This document shows positions 17,020 through 26,183 of a DNA stretch of 64,000 nt, one piece after another. Position 1 is the first letter of the stretch; each line of letters starts with the position of its first letter. This stretch comes from Corynebacterium gerontici (GTDB lineage: Bacteria > Actinomycetota > Actinomycetes > Mycobacteriales > Mycobacteriaceae): positions 682,001-746,000 of the forward strand of contig NZ_CP033897.1 of the NCBI RefSeq assembly GCF_003813985.1, in the 5' to 3' direction. A model generated the notes under the pieces. The model saw nothing but the letters and a program-made list of their open reading frames with translations. It did not search any database and was not told the origin of the DNA. Made by a program: the position numbers and the translations under genes.

Positions 17020-17067
17020 GGAATAAGCTGGTTCTACTACCTACATCAGCTACCCAAGGAGTGTGTC

Positions 17068-17346
17068 ATGAGCAACGTCCACCCAATCTTCCATGATGTT
17101 CAGCGTCGTCCCGTCGTCGCGAACGTCCTCACGGAGGACGGCAACTTAGTGCTCGCCCTCGACGAACTTGCAGAAGACGGCAGCCTCACCCGCCTGCTGA
17201 CCTTGAACAAGTTTGACGCCAAGCAGCTCTCCGCTGCGTGCGACCGCTACCTGCACCAGCAGAACTCCCTGTCTTACGCCAGCGTGAACACTCTGCTCAC
17301 CGAGGTTGACCGCGCAGAGCTTTACGGTGATGACGACGACGAGTAA
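17068..17346 (+). CDS. Small conserved corynebacterial protein of unknown function
   Basis: 92 residues, cytoplasmic, with a strongly acidic end (YGDDDDE). The start ATG at 17068 is well supported by AAGGAG seven bases upstream; the longer open frame from 16927 runs through the promoter region. I recognise no domain; predicted structure looks like an N-terminal beta-hairpin (VVANVLTEDGNLVLALDEL) and a helical C-terminal half (FDAKQLSAACDRYLHQQ). It ends four bases before cobF, so the two are probably cotranscribed. Confidence 0.75.
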   Translation: MSNVHPIFHDVQRRPVVANVLTEDGNLVLALDELAEDGSLTRLLTLNKFDAKQLSAACDRYLHQQNSLSYASVNTLLTEVDRAELYGDDDDE

Positions 17347-17350
17347 ATCG

Positions 17351-18124
17351 ATGCGCACCATCTACGTTATTGGTATCGGTGCAGGCGATCCCGAGTTGCT
17401 GACGCTCAAGGCAATTCGTGCCTTAGAACGCGCCGATGCCGTGATTGCGCTCGATAAGGGAGACGCGAAGAGCGATCTGCTTGCTTTGAGGGAACACATC
17501 GTTCACGCGCATGCACCCGATCTGCCCATCGTCACCGTGCAAGATCCGCCACGCGATCGTAACCCGGAGCACTACGCCGCCGAGGTTCGCCGTTGGCACG
17601 CTGAACGCGCGCGGCTATTGGCCGATGCGATCCGGAAGCACACCAACGATAGCGCGGCATTTCTGGTGTGGGGCGATCCTTCGCTTTATGACTCCACGCT
17701 TCGGATCATTGAGCGGATGCAGCGACACGAAGGCCTTGAGTGCACCGTAGAAGTAATCCCGGGCGTAACAGCCATTCAATTGCTCACCGCTGAGCATAAG
17801 ATGTTGCTCAACCGCATTGGCGAGGACATCCACGTCACCACCGCTCGCAATTTGGCCAAAGCCTCGCCGAAGGATCGCCGCAATTGCGTAGTGATGCTCG
17901 ACGGCGGTGCAGGCTGGCTGGATGGGCCAACGCACAACACCTATATGTGGTGGGGAGCTTACCTGGGCACCGAACATCAAGTGCTGCGGGAAGGCTTCAT
18001 CACCGAGATCGGTGAAGAAGTTGCGGCACTGAAACAACAATTGCGAGAGCAGCACGGCTGGATCATGGACATCTACCTCCTGCGCGAGCTCGATGAGGCC
18101 ACGCCGGAAAACAAACCCACTTAA
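17351..18124 (+). CDS. cobF: Precorrin-6A synthase (deacetylating), CobF
   Basis: 257-residue SAM-dependent tetrapyrrole methylase. The TP-methylase fold is clear: IYVIGIGAGDPELLTLKA (SAM-binding loop), VIALDKGDAKSD, FLVWGDPSLYDSTLRII (GDP motif), and VIPGVTAIQLL. The CobF-specific VVMLDGGAGWL and YMWWGAYLGTEHQ segments distinguish it from CobI/J/M. CobF methylates precorrin-5 at C1 with loss of acetate in aerobic cobalamin synthesis. No other cob gene lies in this window. The ATG at 17351 follows the preceding stop by four bases without a good ribosome-binding site, consistent with coupled translation. Confidence 0.9.
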   Translation: MRTIYVIGIGAGDPELLTLKAIRALERADAVIALDKGDAKSDLLALREHIVHAHAPDLPIVTVQDPPRDRNPEHYAAEVRRWHAERARLLADAIRKHTNDSAAFLVWGDPSLYDSTLRIIERMQRHEGLECTVEVIPGVTAIQLLTAEHKMLLNRIGEDIHVTTARNLAKASPKDRRNCVVMLDGGAGWLDGPTHNTYMWWGAYLGTEHQVLREGFITEIGEEVAALKQQLREQHGWIMDIYLLRELDEATPENKPT

Positions 18125-18125
18125 A

Positions 18126-18150
18126 AAGCGCCCCCGCGGGGGCGCATTCT
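18126..18150. terminator. Bidirectional terminator cobF / mrx1
   Basis: Perfect palindrome GCGCCCCC/GGGGGCGC (18128-18145) with ATTCTTT after it on the plus strand and a T5 run on the minus strand; it serves two convergent genes. Confidence 0.85.
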
Positions 18151-18408
18151 TTATGCCTGCAGTTCCTCAAGTTTGCGTCGCACTTCTGACGCGGCTGGGT
18201 TGGTGGCGGTGGTGCCATCGGAGTACTTCACGGTGGGGACGATGCGGTCGCCATTATTCACGGACTTCACCCACTCGGAGGCCTGCTCGTCAGCTTCCAC
18301 GTCCACCAGGGCATAGGGGGTTTCGGTGCGATCCAGTGCCTTGCGCAAACGCTGGCAGAATGGGCACCAATCGGCGGCAAAAATGGTCACATGTTGTTCG
18401 TTACTCAT
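18151..18408 (-). CDS. mrx1: Mycoredoxin (Mrx1-type glutaredoxin-like protein)
   Basis: 85 residues with a thioredoxin fold and a CPFC active site (ADWCPFCQRLRKAL), the conserved IVPTVKYSDGT cis-proline segment and the TNPAASEV end. It matches C. glutamicum mycoredoxin-1, which reduces mycothiol mixed disulphides using one active-site cysteine. The ATG at 18406-18408 gives MSNEQHVTIF; a longer frame to 18600 overlaps folA and is not used. It is 19 bases downstream of folA in the thyA-folA-mrx1 transcription unit. Confidence 0.88.
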   Translation of the reverse strand: MSNEQHVTIFAADWCPFCQRLRKALDRTETPYALVDVEADEQASEWVKSVNNGDRIVPTVKYSDGTTATNPAASEVRRKLEELQA

Positions 18409-18427
18409 GCCTACCCATGGTGCTGAA

Positions 18428-18937
18428 TCAATCGGCCCGGCGCAAGTGTTTGATCCGAAAACGCACCGGATGACGCTGCCCATCCGCTCCGAGCACCCAA
18501 CCACTGGAATCCTGCCAATCGCTGCAGGACACAAGCTCGAAGCCGCGGACGTCCGGGGCAAACACCGCCAACTCACCCAACATATCCGCCAACTCCGCAT
18601 CCACCTCGGTGATGACTACCTCTGTGCAACAACGCAAAGTTTGGGCGTAGACGCTGCCGCCTCCGATCACCCAGGCGTCGAGAAGCTTTGGAACTGCCGC
18701 AACGACCTCGGCGCCACCGGACCAATCGCCCGGATTGCGGGAGGAAAGCACGAGGTTCTTGCGGCCGGGCAGCGGGCGGAAGCGCTCAGGGATCGATTCC
18801 CATGTGGCGCGGCCCATGAGGACGGCCTCGCCTGAGGTGGTGTTTTTGAAATGGGCGAGATCTTCGGGAATGTGCCAAGGCATGTCCTTGCCGTCGCCGA
18901 TCACCCGATCGCGCGATTGTGCCCAGATCGCCTTCAT
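18428..18937 (-). CDS. folA: Dihydrofolate reductase
   Basis: 169-residue DHFR: WAQSRDRVIGDGKDMPWHIPEDLAHF with the catalytic acidic residue, VLMGRATWESIP, PGRKNLVLSSRNP and WVIGGGSVYAQTL (NADPH binding). It regenerates tetrahydrofolate after thymidylate synthesis. Its ATG follows the thyA TAA with no gap, a strong sign of cotranscription and coupled translation with thyA. Confidence 0.95.
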   Translation of the reverse strand: MKAIWAQSRDRVIGDGKDMPWHIPEDLAHFKNTTSGEAVLMGRATWESIPERFRPLPGRKNLVLSSRNPGDWSGGAEVVAAVPKLLDAWVIGGGSVYAQTLRCCTEVVITEVDAELADMLGELAVFAPDVRGFELVSCSDWQDSSGWVLGADGQRHPVRFRIKHLRRAD

Positions 18938-19741
18938 TTATACGGCCACCTGACCGCGGATGGCGGGATGAGGATCGTAGCCGATGATCTCTACGTCCTC
19001 GAAGTCGTAGTCATTGATGGTTTCCGCTTTGCGCAGATTGAGTTGCGGGTAGGGGCGCGGCTCGCGGCTGAGCTGCAGTTCCACCTGCTCGCGGTGATTG
19101 TCGTAAATGTGGCAATCGCCGCCGGTCCAAATGAATTCGCCCACCTCCAAGCCGGCCTGCTGTGCCAGCATGTGCGTGAGCAGTGAGTAGCTGGCGATAT
19201 TGAAGGGCACGCCCAGGAACATGTCGGCGCTGCGCTGGTAGAGCTGCACGGAAAGCTTGCCGTCGGCCACGTACATTTGGAACATCATGTGGCACGGTGG
19301 CAGCGCCATGTTGTGCAGCTCGGCAACATTCCAGGCGCTCACGATATTGCGCCGCGAGTCCGAGTTCTGCTTGAGCGTTTCAATTGCCGCCGCGATCTGA
19401 TCAATGTGTTGGCCATCAGGGGTGGGCCAGGAACGCCACTGCACGCCATAGATTGGACCCAGGTCCCCGTTTTCATCGGCCCATTCGTCCCAGATGCTCA
19501 CGCCGTGTTCGTGGAGATATTTCACATTCGAGTCACCGCGCAAGAACCACAGCAGTTCGCCGATGATCGACTTCATGTGAACCTTTTTGGTGGTGATAAG
19601 CGGGAAGAGCTCTTGCAGGTTAAAGCGCATTTGTGCGCCGAATAGGCTCTGGGTGCCGGTGCCGGTGCGGTCGTCCTTGTGGGTGCCTTCGGCCATGATC
19701 TTGCGCAGAAGATCCTCGTATGGGGTGGGGATGGCGGTCAT
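18938..19741 (-). CDS. thyA: Thymidylate synthase
   Basis: 267-residue ThyA: dUMP plus 5,10-methylene-THF to dTMP plus DHF. Motifs are complete: [39 protein letters not shown], the catalytic cysteine in [29 protein letters not shown] and [10 protein letters not shown]. The ATG at 19739-19741 gives [12 protein letters not shown] and sits seven bases after TAGGCT, so the mRNA is probably leaderless. The open frame further upstream runs through a CGTCGAAAAGC copy and is not coding. Confidence 0.96.
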   Translation of the reverse strand: MTAIPTPYEDLLRKIMAEGTHKDDRTGTGTQSLFGAQMRFNLQELFPLITTKKVHMKSIIGELLWFLRGDSNVKYLHEHGVSIWDEWADENGDLGPIYGVQWRSWPTPDGQHIDQIAAAIETLKQNSDSRRNIVSAWNVAELHNMALPPCHMMFQMYVADGKLSVQLYQRSADMFLGVPFNIASYSLLTHMLAQQAGLEVGEFIWTGGDCHIYDNHREQVELQLSREPRPYPQLNLRKAETINDYDFEDVEIIGYDPHPAIRGQVAV

Positions 19742-19748
19742 GGCACCT

Positions 19749-19754
19749 AGCCTA
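19749..19754 (-). promoter_or_regulatory. -10 hexamer, leaderless thyA-folA-mrx1
   Basis: TAGGCT, then 7 nt, then the thyA ATG. Confidence 0.5.
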
Positions 19755-19771
19755 TCGGAGCTGTCAATTGT

Positions 19772-19782
19772 GCTTTTCGACG
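19772..19782 (-). repeat. CGTCGAAAAGC copy 7 (intergenic)
   Basis: Between thyA and cysQ, upstream of the thyA promoter hexamer. Confidence 0.95.
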
Positions 19783-19807
19783 CCCCACGCGCCACCCCCA
19801 AAACCTC

Positions 19808-20566
19808 TTAGTAGGAGCCGTGTTCCTCGCGGAACTCTGCCAGCATCTTCAAAATGTCATCGGCCAACTCTTTGCGGCAGATGAGCACATCGGGCAGGTA
19901 AGTGTCCTTGTTGTTATAGGTCAAAGGAGTGCCATCGAGTCGTGAGCAGTGCAAGCCAGCCGCCAGGCTCACACCCACGGGGGCGGCGGAGTCCCACTCG
20001 TACTGTCCGCCGGCGTGGATGTATGCGTCATAGTCGCCCAGCAGCACGTGCATGGCCTTGGCGCCAGCGGAGCCCATTGGCTCGGTTTCAAAACCGAGCT
20101 TGTCCGCAATGTATTCCGCCACAGCGGGAGGACGGTTGTGGGATACGGCGATGCGCTTGGCATAAGGGCCGCTGACCGCGCGGGAATCGGCGGTGGTGAA
20201 CACCACGCCCAAATCGGGTAGGCCAACGGCGGCGTGGGTGGGGTGGCCGTTTTCTACCAGAGCAATGTGGACCGCCCAGTCCTGGCGGCCGGTGGCAAAC
20301 TCCTTGGTGCCGTCGAGCGGGTCCACGATCCACACGCGCTCTTTGCCGAGGCGCTCGGGGTTATCGGCGGCTTCTTCTGAAAGAAAACCATCATCGGGGC
20401 GGTGCTGCTCCAGCACTCGCGCAATCCAGTTTTGTGCGAGGTCATCGCCTGCGTCGCCGAGGGAGCGGCCACGCAGCACACCGACGTTGCGCACGCCCTT
20501 GAGCACTTCACCAGTGCCTTGAGCTAAACGTCGGGTTAAAGTCGCATCGTCAAAGTGAGCAGTCAT
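19808..20566 (-). CDS. cysQ: 3'(2'),5'-bisphosphate nucleotidase (CysQ)
   Basis: 252-residue member of the inositol-monophosphatase superfamily. Metal-binding signatures are present: LSEEAADN (Glu), WIVDPLDGTKEF (the DPLDGT motif), and the C-terminal EWDSAAPVGV block. It hydrolyses PAP/PAPS-type nucleotides in sulphur assimilation. The ATG at 20564-20566 (MTAHFDDATL) is seven bases after TAAGCT, indicating a leaderless transcript. It is divergent from lhr with only 34 bases between the start codons. Confidence 0.9.
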   Translation of the reverse strand: MTAHFDDATLTRRLAQGTGEVLKGVRNVGVLRGRSLGDAGDDLAQNWIARVLEQHRPDDGFLSEEAADNPERLGKERVWIVDPLDGTKEFATGRQDWAVHIALVENGHPTHAAVGLPDLGVVFTTADSRAVSGPYAKRIAVSHNRPPAVAEYIADKLGFETEPMGSAGAKAMHVLLGDYDAYIHAGGQYEWDSAAPVGVSLAAGLHCSRLDGTPLTYNNKDTYLPDVLICRKELADDILKMLAEFREEHGSY

Positions 20567-20573
20567 GTATGCC

Positions 20574-20579
20574 AGCTTA
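20574..20579 (-). promoter_or_regulatory. -10 hexamer, leaderless cysQ
   Basis: TAAGCT, then 7 nt, then ATG. It lies within the 34-bp gap to lhr, so the two divergent promoters must overlap. Confidence 0.45.
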
Positions 20580-20600
20580 GTTCTTTGGTTGAATAGGCAC

Positions 20601-23600
20601 ATGTCCAACGTTCCCAGCGAGAGCATTCTCACGCGCTTTCGCCCCCAGGTTGCCACCTGGTTTCAGGAAGTCTTCGAAGCCCCAACCGCAGTGCAAGAGC
20701 AAGCGTGGAGCCACATTTCCGCTGGTGAACACGCGCTCGTGGTGGCCCCCACCGGCTCGGGTAAAACGCTGGCAGCCTTTCTGTGGGCGCTCAATGGTTT
20801 AGTAGAAGCCCCCGGGCAGACGGCGTTGCCGACGGGTCACGCTGCGTCGAAAAGCAAAGAAGACGGCGCCGGGGTGAAGGTGCTGTACATATCGCCGCTG
20901 AAGGCGCTGGGTGTGGACGTGGAGAACAATCTTCGTGCGCCGCTGAATGGCATTAATCATGTGGCTGCGAGGCTCGGGTTGGATCATGCGGACATTACCG
21001 TGGGGGTGCGCAGTGGTGACACCCCGCAGGCGGAGCGTTCGCGCCAGGTGCGCAGGCCACCGGACATTCTGATTACCACGCCCGAGTCGGCGTACCTGAT
21101 GCTCACGTCCAAAGCTGGCGGGATTCTCAAGAGCGTGGAAACGGTCATCATCGACGAGATCCACGCCCTCGCTGGTACTAAGCGCGGCGTGCACCTCGCA
21201 CTCACCCTGGAGCGCCTGGAGCGCACGGCTGAGCAACCGATTCAACGCATCGGACTTTCGGCGACGGTGCGGCCTTTGGATACGGTTGCGAAGTTCTTGG
21301 GTGGCGATCGGCCAGTGCAGATCGTTGATCCGCCCTTGGAAAAGCGCTGGCAACTCGACGTGCACGTGCCGGTGGATGACATGTCGGACCTGCCCACACC
21401 TGAACCTGGATCCACCATCGGTGAGGCGACCATTGATGACCCGCTGGGGTTGATGTCGCCTCTGGACGAAGCGCCTGGCGGCGAACCCGGTGGAGTTGGC
21501 GACGGGCTTGAAGATGGCGCCGAGGCGGCGGCGATGAACCAAGAATCTGCTTTGCCGCAACAAGGTTCCATCTGGCCATTTATTGAACAAGAAGTGTTCG
21601 ATGAAGTGATGGCGCACCGCTCCACCTTGGTGTTCGTCAATTCCAGGCGCACGGCGGAGCGGCTGACTAGCAGGCTCAATGAGCTGCATGCGATGCAGCA
21701 CGCGCCGGAAACCTTATCGCCGCAGTTGCGGCGCACCCCCGCGCAGTTGATGAAGGCGAGTGACGTGGCAGGCCAAGCGCCGCCGGTGATCGCCCGGGCG
21801 CACCACGGTTCTGTGTCCAAGGATGAGCGTGCTCTGACAGAAACGATGCTCAAAGAGGGTGCGCTCAAGGCCGTGGTGGCCACGAGTTCGCTGGAGTTGG
21901 GTATCGATATGGGTGCCGTTGAGCTGGTGATTCAGGTGGAATCGCCGCCCTCGGTGGCGAGCGGCTTGCAGCGAGTGGGCCGCGCCGGGCACGTGGTGGG
22001 TGCTGTGTCGAAGGGATCGTTTTATCCCAAGCATCGCTCGGATCTGGTGCAGTCGGCGGTGACGGTGCGGCGCATGCGCGAGGGCTTGATTGAGGAGCTG
22101 AGTGTCCCCATGAATCCTCTTGACGTCTTGGTCCAGCAGACGGTGGCGGCGGTGTCGATGGAAGACCTCGATGTTGATGAGTGGTACGCCACGGTGCTGC
22201 GCTCCTACCCCTACCGCGATCTGGCGCGCGAAGTGTTTAACGCGGTGATTGACTTAGCCAGTGGCGTGTACCCTTCAACCGATTTCGCAGAGTTACGCCC
22301 GCGCATCACGTTTGATCGCATCACCGGCGTGATGTCGGCGCGCCCAGGTGCTCAGCGCGTGGCGGTGACCTCGGGTGGAACGATTCCGGATCGTGGCATG
22401 TTCGGTGTGTTCCTAGTGGGCGGCGAAGGTGTGCCGCGGCGCGTGGGCGAGCTGGACGAGGAAATGGTGTACGAGTCCCGCGTGGGCGACATTTTCACGC
22501 TCGGCGCCTCCAGTTGGCGGATCGAGGAGATCACCCGCGATCAAGTGCTCGTGACCCCCGCCCCTGGTCACACCGGGCGTTTGCCGTTTTGGTCCGGCGA
22601 CCAAGCCGGGCGCCCAGCAGAACTCGGCGCGGCATTGGGAGCTTTTCGACGCCACGTGCTCGCAAACCCTGAGGAACTTGACGGCATCGGCCTGGACGAA
22701 CGCGCCCGACGCAACTTGGTGGCGTTTTTGCAAGAGCAGCGCGAGGCCACGGGCATCGTGCCTGACGAGCAAACCCTGGTCTTAGAACGCTTCCGCGATG
22801 AATTAGGCGATTGGCGCGTGGTGCTCCACACCCCATATGGTCGCGGCGTCAATGCGGCGTGGGCACTGGCGGTGGGCGCGCGGATTGCCCAAGAAACGGG
22901 CATGGACGCCCAAGCGGTGAGTTCCGATGATGGCATTGTCCTGCGGCTACCGGAGGCTGAGCAAGAGCCCTCGGCGTCTGTATTCGTGGTGGATCCGGAC
23001 GAGATTGAGGACATTGTTGCCGAGCAGGTGGGCAACTCGGCGCTGTTTGCCTCCCGTTTCCGCGAATGCGCCGCCCGCGCCTTGCTGTTGCCCCGCAAGA
23101 ACCCAGGGAAGCGGGCGCCTTTGTGGCAGCAGCGTCAACGAGCAGCGCAATTGCTAGATGTGGCGCGGAAGTATCCGTCCTTCCCAATCATCCTGGAAAC
23201 GGTGCGCGAGTGCCTCAAGGACGTCTACGATCTGCCCGCGCTGCAATCCTTGTTGCGAGCGATTGCACTGCGCAAGGTCCGGATTGCGGAGGTCACCACG
23301 CAGCAACCAAGCCCCTTCGCTTCTTCAATTCTGTTTAACTACACCGGCGCCTTCATGTACGAGGGCGATTCGCCGCTGGCAGAAAAGCGCGCGGCTGCAC
23401 TGGCGCTCGACCCAGCCTTGCTGGCGAAGCTCTTAGGCACCGTTGAGCTCAGGAATCTATTGGATCCTGAAATCATCACAGAGGTAGATGAGCGCCTGCG
23501 CCGCGTTGCCCCCGACCGTCAGGCGCGAACCCCCGAGGAGCTTGCCGACGCCCTCCGCGTCCTCGGCCCCGTGCCAGTCGAGCAACTTTCCACCATCGCG

Positions 23601-25550
23601 ATCTTTGGGGATTCTCCGGATGATGTACACGCCCAAGCCATCGCTGCGCTGGGTGATCGTGTGATGACGCTGCGTATTGCTGGTGTTCCTCACCTTGCGC
23701 AGGTGTTGGATGCCCCCTTGCTGCGAGACGCGTTGGGAGTGCCCGTGCCACCTGGGGTAGCCGCGCAGGTAGAAACCATTCCCGATGCCCTAGAGCAATT
23801 AGTGGCCAGGTGGTCGCGCACCCGTGGCCCCTTCGTGCTGGGTGATCTGCAGCGAGCATTTGGCTTGGCGGCGGGCGTGGCGCACACGGTGTTGGGCGCC
23901 TTCGAGGCCGATGGCCGACTTGTCACGGGGCATTTCCGCCAGGGCATCGATGAGTCTGAGTATGTGGCTCCGGAGGTGCTCAAGACCATCCGCTCGCGTT
24001 CTTTGGCGGCAGCGCGTGCAGAAACCCAGCCGGTAAGCCCCAGCGCCTATGGGCGCTTCCTGCCTGCCTGGCAGCAAGTAGCCACCATGGGTACACGCCC
24101 CGAGGCCATGGGGGCCGATGGTGTGTTTGCCGTGATCGAACAACTCGCCGGTGTGCGCCTTCCGGCCTCGGCGTGGGAAACGCTGGTGTTACCGCAGCGT
24201 GTGCGCAACTATTCACCACTGGACTTAGACGAGCTCACCGCCTCCGGTGAGGTACTCGTGGTGGGCGCGGGAAGCGCTGGGGCAGCGGATCCTTGGGTGA
24301 TGTTGTTGCCGAGTGACTATGCAGCAGAGCTCATGCCAGAGCCGGCAGAAATGGAACTAAGCCACTTACAAACCCAGTTGCTCGAAGTAATGCGCCACGG
24401 CGGTAGCTTCTTATTTGCGGCGTTACGTGAGGAAGTCAGTGGTGAGGATCTAGGGCTGGTCACGGGCACGGCCACGGACCTGGAGATCCGCGAGGCCCTC
24501 TGGGGTTTGTTCGAGGCAGGCTTAGTATCTCCCGATAGCTTCACCCCGATCCGCGCGCGCCTTGCTGCAGCAGGAGGTGGTGGCAAGGCATCGCACCGCG
24601 CACGGCGTACACCGAATCGTTCCCGCTTACGCATGGGCCGCACCAGCTTTGCCCAGGCGCAAAGGGCTGGCCAACCGGAGGATATGAAAGGCCGTTGGGC
24701 CATGGCGCCGCAGGCCAATTCCGATGCCACCGCCCGTTCAGTAGCTCACGGCGAGGCTTGGTTGGATCGCTATGGTGTGGTCACCCGCGGCAGCGTGGTG
24801 GCAGAAGATGTCTTGGGTGGCTTTGCGCTGGCCTACCGCGTGCTCACGCGCTTTGAAGAGTCCGGTAAAGCCATGCGCGGCTACATTATCGAAGGCCTCG
24901 GCGGCGCACAGTTTTCTACCCCTGCGGTGATTGATTGGTTGCGCGGGCTTGGTGATACCCCAGATGTTGAAGGCTGGCCCAGTGGCACCAAGGAACCAGC
25001 CGTGGTGGTACTTGCCGCCTGCGATCCCGCCAATCCCTATGGTGCGGCATTGCCGTGGCCAGAGGTGCAGGGAACACTTAGCAGATCAGCCGGTGCGGTT
25101 GTGGTGCTTATCGACGGCCTCCTTGCAGCCCACCTCACCCGTGGCGGAAAAACGCTCACGCTCTTAGATCCTCCGCCAGGTATTAGCCAAGAAGTATTCG
25201 CACAATTGGTGGTGCAAGCATTAAGCCAGGCGGTAGGCCAGAACATGCTCAGCCGCTTGGTTATTGAGAAGGTCAATGGCGAAGCAGCACTGACAGGCGG
25301 GTATGTGGAGCTCATGCGCGGTGCCGGGGCATCGATTACCCCGCGCGGTATCCGCATTGCCGGCCAACCCGTGGATACGGGCTCGGGTGCAAGACGCGGC
25401 CGTGATTTAAGCAGCGCGCTTGAAGATGTGCCCTTCAATGGCCAGACCGGTGTGAACCCCGATGGCAGCGTGGGGGAGAAGGGCCTAAATCCCTTCCGCG
25501 ACCGCGGGCCGAAGCGCGGAGGGTACGGCTCTGGGGGTTGGCGGCGCTAG
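20601..25550 (+). CDS. lhr: Large ATP-dependent helicase Lhr
   Basis: 1649-residue superfamily-2 helicase of the full-length Lhr type, the usual length of the actinobacterial family. Order: DEAD-type domain with Walker A APTGSGKT (residues 49-56) and DEIH box in VIIDEIHALAG; helicase C domain with SSLELGIDMGAVELVIQVESP and QRVGRAGH; winged-helix and Lhr-core domains; then a long C-terminal region including AlkZ-like winged-helix repeats. Lhr translocates 3' to 5' on ssDNA and unwinds RNA:DNA hybrids; it belongs to the mitomycin-C-responsive repair set in mycobacteria. Between motifs Ia/II and the C domain there is an acidic/Gly insertion (about residues 265-315) of low complexity. Two CGTCGAAAAGC copies lie inside. 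The TAG interlocks with the stop of mug. Confidence 0.94.
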   Translation: MSNVPSESILTRFRPQVATWFQEVFEAPTAVQEQAWSHISAGEHALVVAPTGSGKTLAAFLWALNGLVEAPGQTALPTGHAASKSKEDGAGVKVLYISPLKALGVDVENNLRAPLNGINHVAARLGLDHADITVGVRSGDTPQAERSRQVRRPPDILITTPESAYLMLTSKAGGILKSVETVIIDEIHALAGTKRGVHLALTLERLERTAEQPIQRIGLSATVRPLDTVAKFLGGDRPVQIVDPPLEKRWQLDVHVPVDDMSDLPTPEPGSTIGEATIDDPLGLMSPLDEAPGGEPGGVGDGLEDGAEAAAMNQESALPQQGSIWPFIEQEVFDEVMAHRSTLVFVNSRRTAERLTSRLNELHAMQHAPETLSPQLRRTPAQLMKASDVAGQAPPVIARAHHGSVSKDERALTETMLKEGALKAVVATSSLELGIDMGAVELVIQVESPPSVASGLQRVGRAGHVVGAVSKGSFYPKHRSDLVQSAVTVRRMREGLIEELSVPMNPLDVLVQQTVAAVSMEDLDVDEWYATVLRSYPYRDLAREVFNAVIDLASGVYPSTDFAELRPRITFDRITGVMSARPGAQRVAVTSGGTIPDRGMFGVFLVGGEGVPRRVGELDEEMVYESRVGDIFTLGASSWRIEEITRDQVLVTPAPGHTGRLPFWSGDQAGRPAELGAALGAFRRHVLANPEELDGIGLDERARRNLVAFLQEQREATGIVPDEQTLVLERFRDELGDWRVVLHTPYGRGVNAAWALAVGARIAQETGMDAQAVSSDDGIVLRLPEAEQEPSASVFVVDPDEIEDIVAEQVGNSALFASRFRECAARALLLPRKNPGKRAPLWQQRQRAAQLLDVARKYPSFPIILETVRECLKDVYDLPALQSLLRAIALRKVRIAEVTTQQPSPFASSILFNYTGAFMYEGDSPLAEKRAAALALDPALLAKLLGTVELRNLLDPEIITEVDERLRRVAPDRQARTPEELADALRVLGPVPVEQLSTIAIFGDSPDDVHAQAIAALGDRVMTLRIAGVPHLAQVLDAPLLRDALGVPVPPGVAAQVETIPDALEQLVARWSRTRGPFVLGDLQRAFGLAAGVAHTVLGAFEADGRLVTGHFRQGIDESEYVAPEVLKTIRSRSLAAARAETQPVSPSAYGRFLPAWQQVATMGTRPEAMGADGVFAVIEQLAGVRLPASAWETLVLPQRVRNYSPLDLDELTASGEVLVVGAGSAGAADPWVMLLPSDYAAELMPEPAEMELSHLQTQLLEVMRHGGSFLFAALREEVSGEDLGLVTGTATDLEIREALWGLFEAGLVSPDSFTPIRARLAAAGGGGKASHRARRTPNRSRLRMGRTSFAQAQRAGQPEDMKGRWAMAPQANSDATARSVAHGEAWLDRYGVVTRGSVVAEDVLGGFALAYRVLTRFEESGKAMRGYIIEGLGGAQFSTPAVIDWLRGLGDTPDVEGWPSGTKEPAVVVLAACDPANPYGAALPWPEVQGTLSRSAGAVVVLIDGLLAAHLTRGGKTLTLLDPPPGISQEVFAQLVVQALSQAVGQNMLSRLVIEKVNGEAALTGGYVELMRGAGASITPRGIRIAGQPVDTGSGARRGRDLSSALEDVPFNGQTGVNPDGSVGEKGLNPFRDRGPKRGGYGSGGWRR
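20845..20855 (+). repeat. CGTCGAAAAGC copy 8 (lhr, sense)
   Basis: Encodes S-K-S in lhr. Confidence 0.95.
22641..22651 (-). repeat. CGTCGAAAAGC copy 9 (lhr, antisense)
   Basis: Complement encodes A-F-R-R in lhr. Confidence 0.95.
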
Positions 25551-26158
25551 TCGTGCATCACCGCCTGCCACTTGGCGGCCAGGGTGTCGATATTTTCGTG
25601 CGCATTCAGCCCACTTGGCTGAGGCACGACCCACAGCGGCACATGGGCAGGCCAGCCGGGAATCAGCGAGGTATCTTGCTTGCCCAGCTTTGCCTTGCGC
25701 AGCCCGAAGGCCGTGCGAAACGCGGTGATGCCGGCAACGGCCACGCGCTTGGGTTCAAGCTCGCACACTAAATCAATCACGCGGCGGGCCCCGCGGATAA
25801 GCTCCTGCTTTTCTAGTTCGTCGGCGCGAGCCGTGGCGCGGGCAACCAGGTTAGTAATGCCGATGCGAAGCTCGCGCAAGCGTTGCTCGTCGCTATCGCT
25901 CATGCCAGCTGAGCAGTCCACCACAGGGCTGATAATGCCCGCGCGATCAAGCGAGGGCCAAAAGCGGTTGCCGGGGTGAGCGAAGGGGGCGTTGACGGCG
26001 GCCGTCCACAAACCGGGGTTCACACCAACGATCAGAAGCTCTAATTGCGGCGCGCCGGGTTCCGGTAGGCGGTCGTTGACAGGATGGTCATAGAATCCGG
26101 GAAGCTCATCGCGGGTAGGGCGCCTGCCGCCGAGCGGGGATGGGTGCGTGGTGCTCAT
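25547..26158 (-). CDS. mug: G/U mismatch-specific uracil-DNA glycosylase (Mug/TDG)
   Basis: 203-residue glycosylase of the Mug/TDG family: LLIVGVNPGLWTAAVNAPFAHPGNRFWP (active-site loop with the NPG motif and catalytic asparagine) and VVPQPSGLNAH (helix-insertion loop). It removes uracil or thymine from G mismatches. Convergent with lhr, sharing a CTAG that supplies both stop codons, and divergent from nei with 25 bases between starts, so it sits inside a repair gene group. Confidence 0.9.
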   Translation of the reverse strand: MSTTHPSPLGGRRPTRDELPGFYDHPVNDRLPEPGAPQLELLIVGVNPGLWTAAVNAPFAHPGNRFWPSLDRAGIISPVVDCSAGMSDSDEQRLRELRIGITNLVARATARADELEKQELIRGARRVIDLVCELEPKRVAVAGITAFRTAFGLRKAKLGKQDTSLIPGWPAHVPLWVVPQPSGLNAHENIDTLAAKWQAVMHD

Positions 26159-26170
26159 GCCAACAAGTCA

Positions 26171-26176
26171 TACACT
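26171..26176 (+). promoter_or_regulatory. -10 hexamer, leaderless nei
   Basis: TACACT, then 7 nt, then the ATG of nei. The same TACACT-N7-ATG arrangement precedes phr and galU. Confidence 0.55.
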
Positions 26177-26183
26177 GTTGGGC

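Larger units (their letters stand above)
16564..17067. other. Intergenic region containing tRNA-Arg
   Basis: 504 bases between the secreted-protein operon and the small ORF at 17068. Apart from the tRNA gene (16832-16904) it holds the operon promoter on the minus strand and an inverted repeat CTTACA-N7-TGTAAG (17001-17019) upstream of the next plus-strand gene. Bases 16620-16830 show nothing I can name. Confidence 0.5.

Noticed and set aside
18409..18600. N-terminal extension of mycoredoxin overlapping folA
   Set aside because: The extension is unlike glutaredoxins and the ATG at 18408 gives the known family start.
20565..20600. Twelve extra N-terminal codons of lhr
   Set aside because: They overlap the divergent cysQ start codon and promoter; the ATG at 20601 fits the family.
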